11,600 nucleotides of DNA from an uncultured Clostridia bacterium (GTDB lineage Bacteria > Bacillota > Clostridia > TANB77 > CAG-508), in assembly GCA_947629805.1 (NCBI GenBank), contig CANRFE010000032.1, positions 1 through 11,600 on the forward strand, read 5' to 3'. Every line of letters starts with the position of its first letter. Within the stretch, counting starts at the first letter, position 1. Positions 6,677-11,600 of this stretch are shown here, in pieces. A program made the position numbers and the translations under genes. Under the pieces are notes generated by a model, which was not told the DNA's origin, ran no database searches, and saw only the letters and a program-made list of their open reading frames with translations.

Positions 6677-6727
6677 TGTCGCATTAGGGACGTTTTCTAA
6701 AGGAGCATCTGTCCCTTTTGCGACATT
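6675..6727. repeat. 53-bp imperfect palindrome between the two ABC genes
   Basis: Outer arms AATGTCGC (6675-6682) and GCGACATT (6720-6727) and inner arms GGGAC (6687-6691) and GTCCC (6711-6715) are perfect. Of the four bases between them, two pair and two are A-A mismatches in the minus-strand RNA. This gives about 15 pairs with a 19-base loop. The G/C-rich arms stand out from the local A/T-rich sequence. It is not followed by a T-run on the minus strand, so it is not a normal terminator. It may be a REP/MITE-like element or an mRNA-processing or translation-control hairpin. It touches the TTG start of the downstream gene. Confidence 0.8.
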
Positions 6728-6747
6728 TTTATTTTATCGTAATTCTT

Positions 6748-9117
6748 TTATTTGTTCTTCTCTTTTGAACTGTTTTTTTCCTCCGTCCCCAAAAACAGTT
6801 CTTCTTCGGATAATTGGGAGGTTGCAATTTGTCTATATGTTTCACAATTTTGCAATAATTCCTCATGGGTTCCTTTTCCTACCATTTTTCCTTCTTCTAA
6901 AACAATGATTTGCTCTGCATTCATTATTGTGCTGATTCTTTGTGCTACTATAATAACTGTTTTTCCTTTTTCTTTTTTGTTTTCTTTTTTATTTTCTTTT
7001 TCTTTTTTATTTCCCTTTTCTTGTTGTTCCTTGTCTTTCTCTTGTTGTTTTTCTTTGTTTGTACTTGTGAAAAGAGCTAGAGCTTCTCTTAATTTTCGGT
7101 CTGTTTTTAAGTCTAAAGCAGAGAAACTATCATCAAAAACTAAAATTTCTGGATCTATTGCAATTGCTCTTGCTATTGACAAACGTTGTTTTTGCCCTCC
7201 TGAGACGTTGTTTCCTCCTTGCGCAATCGGGCTCTTATATTTTTCTTTCTTGGCTTCAATAAATTCTTCTGCTTGTGCAATTTGAGCTGCTTGCATCATT
7301 TGTTCATCGGACATTTGCGGATTGCCATATTTAATATTCGATTCTATTGTTCCGGAAAATAAAATTCCTTTTTGTGGAACAAATCCTACTTTTTTTCTTA
7401 ATTCTTTTTGTGCTACTTCTTTAACATTTATTCCATCAATAAGAAGCTCTCCTCTGGTTACATCATAAAAACGTGGAATTAAATTCACTACTGTTGATTT
7501 TCCACTTCCTGTACTTCCTATAATGGCAGTGGTTTCTCCTGGCTTTGCCGTAAAATTAATATCGGTTAAAATTTCGCTATCTGCATCTGGGTATCGGAAC
7601 GATACATTCTTAAATTCTACCCATCCTGTTTTTTCTTCTAAAAATTCTTGCGTTTGCTCTTTGTCTTGAATACTTGGATTGGTTTCTAATACTTCATTAA
7701 TACGCTTTGCGGATACGGCAGCACGTGGAAGCATAATAGATATCATGGAAATAACTAGGAAGCTCATTACAATATGCATAGTATATTGTATAAAAGCCAT
7801 CATATCTCCTACTTGTATAATGCCTTCTTCTACACTATGTCCTCCTACCCATATAATAAGAAGCATAATAGAATTCATAACCAACATTAAGGCTGGCATC
7901 ATAATGCTCATGGCACGATTGACAAAAATATTGGTTTTTTTCAGTTCTTGATTTGCTACATCAAAACGTGCTTCTTCTCTTTTTTGTGTATTAAACGCAC
8001 GAATTACAGGAAGTCCTGTTAGAATTTCTCTGGCTACTAAATTTAGCTTATCCACCAATTCTTGTAATTTTTTGAATTTTGGCATAGCAACAAGGAATAA
8101 GATTAAAACAATTCCCATAATACAAAGAACTGCTAAACCAATAATCCATGCCATAGAAGTATTGCCATTGGCAAGTACACGAATAAAACCTCCTATTCCC
8201 ATAATAGGTGCATACACTACTACACGAAACAACATAGCAATTAAACCTTGAATTTGTTGAATGTCGTTCGTACTTCTTGTAATTAAAGAGGCAGTAGAAA
8301 ATTCTCTAAATTCTTTTGTAGAAAACTGCATTACTTTTTGGAACACTTTATCTCTTAATGTTCTTCCTAAGTATGCTGCTACTCTAGAAGATAATAGCAT
8401 AATCATGACAGCGGACACCATACTAATTAGTGCAATTCCTAACATTTGAAGTCCTTTTAAGAAAATATAACGATTTTGCATATCTTCTGTATTTATGCCA
8501 ATTGCTTGGTATTCTTGTTTTACATAATTTACAGCTGCTTGTTCTAAAATAGACTGACTCATTTTATCTAACTGTTCGTTGATAGGAGAAAGCAAAGTTT
8601 CTAGTTGCTCTTCCGGCATTGCTTTTAATACTTCTTCCCAAGCCATTGGTTGCATATTTTTCGTTACAGGCATTATTTGTTCTTTTATTTTTTCTTCCAT
8701 TTCTTCGTTGTTTAGAATAGAAAGAAGCATCAATGGTTTTGCTAAAATACTATGGATTTGCTCTTTTTGTTCGTTATTTAATGTTTTTCGAACATACAAT
8801 GGTTCTTCTGCTAATTTAGGATATTTTGTTACATATTCTTCATATTCTTTTTGTTCCAAATTTTCCTTGTCTAGCAGTATATAAGCATTTAAAATCTCCC
8901 TATCTTCTTTCGTAAATCGTAAAAGAAGTTCCATTTGAGATTGGCGAATGGCTTCTATTGCTACATTTTCAATGCCACCTTGTTGAATTCCTACGTTTAC
9001 GATTTTGGAAGTATAATCTGGTAAGCTTAAATCTGCCCATGCTTGCACACATAATAAAAGAATAATGAAGATAACAGATACCATTGTTTTTCTTAAATTC
9101 ATTAATATTTTAAACAT
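6748..9117 (-). CDS. Heterodimeric ABC exporter, degenerate-site subunit with large extracellular domain
   Basis: A 789-residue half-transporter, longer than the usual 570-620 for two reasons. First, about 190 mostly charged, helical residues (30-218) sit between membrane helix 1 (13-29) and helix 2 (about 219-243), so they should face the outside; related clostridial transporters share this. Second, the ATPase domain carries a Lys/Glu-rich insertion (about 683-719). ATPase motifs are Walker A GSTGSGKST (534-542), Gln582, signature VSGGQ (638-642), and Walker B ILVFDD, where Asp663 replaces the catalytic Glu. Gln726 in VAQRIST replaces the switch His. Those two changes are the mark of the degenerate subunit of exporters such as BmrCD or TM287/288. 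It is first in the operon, behind a near-consensus promoter, with AAGGAG six bases before ATG 9117. The partner follows after 71 nt. The substrate cannot be read from the sequence. Confidence 0.95.
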   Translation of the reverse strand: MFKILMNLRKTMVSVIFIILLLCVQAWADLSLPDYTSKIVNVGIQQGGIENVAIEAIRQSQMELLLRFTKEDREILNAYILLDKENLEQKEYEEYVTKYPKLAEEPLYVRKTLNNEQKEQIHSILAKPLMLLSILNNEEMEEKIKEQIMPVTKNMQPMAWEEVLKAMPEEQLETLLSPINEQLDKMSQSILEQAAVNYVKQEYQAIGINTEDMQNRYIFLKGLQMLGIALISMVSAVMIMLLSSRVAAYLGRTLRDKVFQKVMQFSTKEFREFSTASLITRSTNDIQQIQGLIAMLFRVVVYAPIMGIGGFIRVLANGNTSMAWIIGLAVLCIMGIVLILFLVAMPKFKKLQELVDKLNLVAREILTGLPVIRAFNTQKREEARFDVANQELKKTNIFVNRAMSIMMPALMLVMNSIMLLIIWVGGHSVEEGIIQVGDMMAFIQYTMHIVMSFLVISMISIMLPRAAVSAKRINEVLETNPSIQDKEQTQEFLEEKTGWVEFKNVSFRYPDADSEILTDINFTAKPGETTAIIGSTGSGKSTVVNLIPRFYDVTRGELLIDGINVKEVAQKELRKKVGFVPQKGILFSGTIESNIKYGNPQMSDEQMMQAAQIAQAEEFIEAKKEKYKSPIAQGGNNVSGGQKQRLSIARAIAIDPEILVFDDSFSALDLKTDRKLREALALFTSTNKEKQQEKDKEQQEKGNKKEKENKKENKKEKGKTVIIVAQRISTIMNAEQIIVLEEGKMVGKGTHEELLQNCETYRQIATSQLSEEELFLGTEEKNSSKEKNK
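6970..7011 (-). repeat. Asn-Lys-Lys-Glu coding repeat in the ABC ATPase domain
   Basis: Three copies of a 12-base unit (consensus AAYAAAAAAGAA) encode NKKE at residues 703-706, 709-712 and 713-716; the last two are directly in tandem. They lie in a longer, almost pure-purine stretch (about 6961-7059) encoding only K, E, Q, N, D and G between the D-loop and the switch residue. Frame is preserved. It looks like slippage-driven expansion. Confidence 0.85.
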
Positions 9118-9158
9118 GCTCTTCTCCTTTTTGCTTAATTTTTTATTCCTAAAATTGG

Positions 9159-9188
9159 ATTATATGCGATTTATAGTAAATCTGTCAA
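9159..9188 (-). promoter_or_regulatory. Promoter of the ABC exporter operon with an internal inverted repeat
   Basis: Perfect -35 TTGACA (9183-9188), an 18-bp spacer and perfect -10 TATAAT (9159-9164). Nearly the whole spacer is the inverted repeat GATTTA-CTA-TAAATC (9168-9182). A strong promoter with a dyad between its boxes is the usual layout for repressor control, as for drug-exporter operons, but no regulator gene is adjacent to this promoter. Confidence 0.8.
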
Positions 9189-9227
9189 CTCCTCTGTTGT
9201 AAATTTTATGTGAAATCTTCTCGAAGA

Positions 9228-9277
9228 AAGAAACTCTCCTTCTTAAACCTGTTTTGTTTAAGTAAGAAGAGTTTCTT
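9228..9277 (-). terminator. Long hairpin terminator after the YtxH-like gene
   Basis: Arms 9228-9248 and 9256-9277 pair over about 20 bases, with one C-A mismatch, one bulge and a 7-base loop. On the minus strand the stem ends in GAGTTTCTTTCTTC, a broken T-rich run. Its place, 22 bases after the stop and before the next promoter, fits a terminator. The stem is unusually long for one. Confidence 0.65.
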
Positions 9278-9299
9278 GGAAACTAAAATAAAATGTTTC

Positions 9300-9548
9300 T
9301 CATTTTTCTAAGAAATCGTACAAAACTTCTCCCATGGTAACATGGGGATAATCTTCTTCTTTGTCTTCCCTATCAAAATCTTTGGCAATTTCTTCGTCGA
9401 AGAAATCATCTTCTAGGTCTTCTAAAGAGAAATCCTTTTTTTGTGCTTTCTTTTTAGCATTTCTGCGGCCTTCTGGTATAGAAAGATACATCACTGCCAT
9501 TCCTGCCAAAGCACCCAATAGAAAGATTACCGCCTTGTTTTTTTTCAT
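9300..9548 (-). CDS. Small membrane-anchored acidic protein, YtxH-like
   Basis: 82 residues. One N-terminal membrane segment (7-23, FLLGALAGMAVMYLSIP) with small-residue spacing is followed by a basic patch (28-38, RRNAKKKAQKK) and then a strongly acidic tail (39-67, rich in Asp and Glu). The hydrophobic-Gly segment, then Pro and basic residues, resembles YtxH-type envelope proteins, whose function is poorly known. The basic patch predicts that the tail lies in the cytoplasm. It has its own promoter, an AAGGAGG site and a terminator, so it is a single-gene unit. The YtxH link is an impression from sequence pattern, not a firm family match. Confidence 0.8.
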   Translation of the reverse strand: MKKNKAVIFLLGALAGMAVMYLSIPEGRRNAKKKAQKKDFSLEDLEDDFFDEEIAKDFDREDKEEDYPHVTMGEVLYDFLEK

Positions 9549-9604
9549 CTTTTTTCCTCCTTAAAATTATTTCTTTGAAGAATAAGAAACTATTATATTG
9601 TTCT

Positions 9605-9633
9605 ATTATACTCTATTTTGTTGTAATTTTCAA
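9605..9633 (-). promoter_or_regulatory. Promoter of the YtxH-like gene
   Basis: -35 TTGAAA (9628-9633), a 17-bp spacer and perfect -10 TATAAT (9605-9610), reading leftward, about 57 bases before ATG 9548. It is just downstream of the XRE gene stop, so the small gene can be expressed separately. Confidence 0.75.
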
Positions 9634-9635
9634 GA

Positions 9636-9657
9636 CCCCTTAATTTCTAAATTGGGG
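9636..9657 (-). terminator. Weak hairpin at the end of the XRE gene
   Basis: CCCC-TT-AATTT-CT-AAATT-GGGG (plus strand) folds into a short stem with a two-base bulge that spans the stop codon of the XRE gene. On the minus strand it is followed by TCTTGAAAATT, with no real T-run, so termination is doubtful. The -35 of the next promoter begins 3 bases beyond it. Confidence 0.35.
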
Positions 9658-10050
9658 AGATAGAGAATAAAACCATATAGTTGCTAATATTAAAGTTCCA
9701 TAAATAATAATGCGACAAAGCCAAAGTGTCCCATAAATAGAAATTCCCATTAACAAGCTAAGTACTCTGATAATATACATGTGCACCCCTTCTACCCCTG
9801 CTTGTAAGGTTTGCTGTTTCTTATCAATAATTTCTGCACTTGGAATCATATAAATTTCCGATAATTTATAAATAACATCTAAGTCTGGAAATTCCAAATC
9901 GCGTTCCCATTTCTTCACATTTATGGTTTGCACATTCACTTTATTTATTTTTTCTACTAAGTCCTCTTCCGATAACCCTTTTTTCTTTCTTAATTCATAT
10001 AACCATTGTCCAAAATCAATATAATTTTTCTCTTTCTTTTTCTTCTTCAT
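9640..10050 (-). CDS. Membrane-anchored XRE-family regulator
   Basis: 136 residues. The N-terminus is very basic (MKKKKKEKN). An XRE/Cro-type helix-turn-helix domain follows at about 12-76: FGQWLYELRKKKGLSEEDLV, then INVKKWERDLEFPDLDVIYKLSEIYMIP, the typical WERG..xPDLD..LxxLxEIxxV frame. Two hydrophobic segments (about 92-111 and 113-129) end the protein, so the DNA-binding part should be held at the membrane. It starts 2 nt after the TAA of the flavoprotein gene, and its GAGG ribosome binding site lies inside the end of that gene, so the two are translationally coupled. Targets are unknown. The recognition helix (about 40-50, VQTINVKKWER) looks intact, but DNA binding is inferred from the family. 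Confidence 0.85.
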   Translation of the reverse strand: MKKKKKEKNYIDFGQWLYELRKKKGLSEEDLVEKINKVNVQTINVKKWERDLEFPDLDVIYKLSEIYMIPSAEIIDKKQQTLQAGVEGVHMYIIRVLSLLMGISIYGTLWLCRIIIYGTLILATIWFYSLSPQFRN

Positions 10051-10052
10051 TT

Positions 10053-11486
10053 TTATCCTCTACTATGTAATATTCTTGCCATTTGTACACCAGATGCCGA
10101 TGCCATCATGAGTCCTCTTGTCATTCCCCCTCCATCTCCAATGGAATACAAACCTTTAATATTAGTTTCAAAATTCTGGTCTATTACAATCTGATTGCTA
10201 TAAAATTTAATTTCAGGTGCATATAGCAAATTTTCTGGATTCGCAAAACCTTCTATTACTTTGTCCATTTCTCTAATGAATTGCAAAATATCGGTCATAG
10301 TTCGATACCCTAAAGCAAAGGTGATATCTCCTGCTACTGCTGATTTTAGTGTTGGTTCTACTGCATTGTTTTGTAATTCTTTTTCCCATGTTCTTTTTCC
10401 ACGGTAAATATCTCCTAACCTTTGTACTACAATATTTCCATTGCCCAATTCATTTAAGTTTTGCGCAATATTTCTTCCATATTCAATTGGTTTCTTAAAA
10501 GGATAATTAAAATGATGGGAAACCAAAATTGCTAAATTTGTATTTGTACTTTTTTTCTCTTTATAAGAATGTCCATTCACTAAACTCAAATTATTATCAT
10601 ATACTTCTGAGGAGACAAAACCACTTGGGTTTTGGCAGAAGGTTCTTACTTTGTCTTTATAAGGTTCTGGATGCCCTATAAACTTTCCCTCATACATAAA
10701 ATGATTAATTTTTTCCATAACAGAATCTGGTAATTCATAACGAACGCCAATATCTACAATTCCTGCTTCTGTTTTAATATGATGCTTTTCACACATAGAA
10801 ACAAGCCAATTTGCCCCTTTTCTTCCTACTGCTACAATGACATTTTTGCCATAAATTTCTTCTGTTTTGCCTTGTGTTGTTTTTGCATCTTTTACCTTTA
10901 CCCCTTTTGCTATTCCATCTTCAATAATCAAATCTTCTACTATGGTTTCAAATTTTAATTCTATTTTATTTTCTTCTAAATAGTCTTCTAATTTTTTATA
11001 CAATTCATGTGCTTTTTCTGTTCCTAAATGTCGAATTGGAATATCAATTAAAGTAAGTCCCTCTTTTTTGGCTCTTTCTTTTATTTCTTTTACTTCTTTT
11101 TTGTATTTGGTACCTTCTAGTTTAGTGTCTGCACCAAAATTTAGGTAAATTTGGTCTGTATAATCAATTAATTTTTTTGTTTCTTCTACTTCAATATATT
11201 TGTGTAAATTTCCCCCTACATAAAAATCCTCGTCTTCTTGGTTGTAAAGAGATAATTTTCCATCCGAAAAAGCACCTGCTCCTGAAAAACCACTTGTTAT
11301 ATGGCAGAATGGTTTACATTTCATACATTTTCCTGTTTGTTCAATCGGACAATTTCTTTGCTCTACTCTCTTTCCTTGTTCAATTAACAAAATTTTTTTT
11401 GTTTTTTCTAACTGAAGCATTTCATAAGCTAAAAAAATAGCTCCTGGTCCCATTCCCACTACAATTATGTCATATTTTTCTTTCAT
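10053..11486 (-). CDS. FAD-dependent dehydrogenase, COG2509-like
   Basis: 477 residues, cytosolic. N-terminal Rossmann FAD-binding site GMGPGA (11-16) with Glu36 at the end of the second strand (LLIEQG) for the ADP ribose. A Cys-rich segment follows, Cys46-x7-Cys54-x2-Cys57-x3-Cys61, then SGFSGAGAFSDGKLSL (65-80), the hallmark of this uncharacterised dehydrogenase family. Further on are VAVGRKGANWL (218-228) and the C-terminal FAD motif YSIGDGGGMTRGLMMASASG, with Asp451. The Cys set could bind zinc or iron-sulfur, or act in redox; this is not established. Substrate is unknown. The ribosome binding site is AAAGGAAAAG before ATG 11486. It is co-transcribed with the membrane XRE gene. Confidence 0.9.
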   Translation of the reverse strand: MKEKYDIIVVGMGPGAIFLAYEMLQLEKTKKILLIEQGKRVEQRNCPIEQTGKCMKCKPFCHITSGFSGAGAFSDGKLSLYNQEDEDFYVGGNLHKYIEVEETKKLIDYTDQIYLNFGADTKLEGTKYKKEVKEIKERAKKEGLTLIDIPIRHLGTEKAHELYKKLEDYLEENKIELKFETIVEDLIIEDGIAKGVKVKDAKTTQGKTEEIYGKNVIVAVGRKGANWLVSMCEKHHIKTEAGIVDIGVRYELPDSVMEKINHFMYEGKFIGHPEPYKDKVRTFCQNPSGFVSSEVYDNNLSLVNGHSYKEKKSTNTNLAILVSHHFNYPFKKPIEYGRNIAQNLNELGNGNIVVQRLGDIYRGKRTWEKELQNNAVEPTLKSAVAGDITFALGYRTMTDILQFIREMDKVIEGFANPENLLYAPEIKFYSNQIVIDQNFETNIKGLYSIGDGGGMTRGLMMASASGVQMARILHSRG

Positions 11487-11532
11487 TTTCTTTTCCTTTC
11501 CCTTCTCTATAATACTTTTATAATTTCTCGTA

Positions 11533-11572
11533 TAATCAATTATATAGAAATATTAATCTATTTAATTGATTA
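11533..11572. repeat. 40-bp near-perfect palindrome upstream of the flavoprotein gene
   Basis: Arms TAATCAATTATATAGA (11533-11548) and TCTATTTAATTGATTA (11557-11572) are 16 bp with a single mismatch, around an 8-base centre AATATTAA. A perfect TATAAT reading leftward (11539-11544) lies inside the left arm. It may be a regulator-binding site over the flavoprotein promoter or a cruciform-forming element; no clear -35 is seen. The rest of 11487-11600 shows no gene. Confidence 0.6.
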
Positions 11573-11600
11573 ATCCCTTTCTTTTAATTTTTTTATATTA

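Noticed and set aside
6752..7285. 177-residue plus-strand open frame opposite the ABC gene
   Set aside because: Antisense shadow of the Lys/Glu-rich coding region; Phe/Ser-rich translation, no ribosome binding site, and the minus-strand frame carries all the ABC motifs.
1..11600. CRISPR array, tRNA or rRNA genes, insertion sequence with transposase, defence island
   Set aside because: I saw no spaced direct repeats, no tRNA-like cloverleaf and no transposase or defence-gene motifs on reading the sequence; a tRNA or covariance-model scan would settle this.

Overview
The window is AT-rich, with A/T-biased codons, strong AGGAGG-type ribosome binding sites and sigma-A-like promoters. TGA works as an ordinary stop (it ends the thioesterase and csaA genes), so the code is standard. 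Together with the families present (CsoR/CopZ/CopA, CsaA, heterodimeric ABC exporter, COG2509-type flavoprotein), this suggests a low-GC Bacillota, probably a clostridial lineage. I cannot name the genus from sequence alone. All genes are on the minus strand except two short ones at about 2977-3840.

Layout from low to high coordinate: (i) 1-2480, a copper-homeostasis operon read right to left: promoter with a CsoR-type operator, csoR, a hot-dog acyl-CoA thioesterase, copZ, and copA cut by the window edge. (ii) 2523-2932, csaA (tRNA-binding-domain protein) with its own promoter and terminator. (iii) 2977-3840, two plus-strand genes: a Met-rich, Cys-free helical protein and an orphan DUF1064 (PD-(D/E)XK-like) protein, closed by a bidirectional terminator. 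(iv) 3906-9188, a three-gene operon behind a near-consensus promoter: two asymmetric ABC exporter half-transporters and an RsmB/NOP-type rRNA m5C methyltransferase whose reading frame is broken by one base. (v) 9228-9633, a small YtxH-like membrane protein with its own promoter and a long terminator hairpin. (vi) 9640-11486, a COG2509-type FAD-dependent dehydrogenase followed two bases later by a membrane-anchored XRE-type regulator. (vii) 11487-11600, the upstream region of that pair, holding a 40-bp imperfect palindrome.

How the genes work together: CsoR should sense Cu(I) and release the promoter, giving the chaperone CopZ and the exporter CopA. A thioesterase is locked into the same transcript and is translationally coupled to copZ. 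The two ABC subunits show complementary degeneracy (one lacks the catalytic Glu and switch His, the other has an altered signature motif), so they should work as one obligate heterodimer with a single competent ATP site.

I see no clearly new multi-gene system such as a defence island or a CRISPR array. The points most worth checking are: the thioesterase inside the copper operon; the 53-bp palindrome between the two ABC genes, whose loop is complementary to the downstream ribosome binding site; the unresolved start (possible indel) of the second ABC gene; a Lys/Glu low-complexity insertion inside an ABC nucleotide-binding domain; and the methyltransferase frameshift exactly in its DAPCSG motif.
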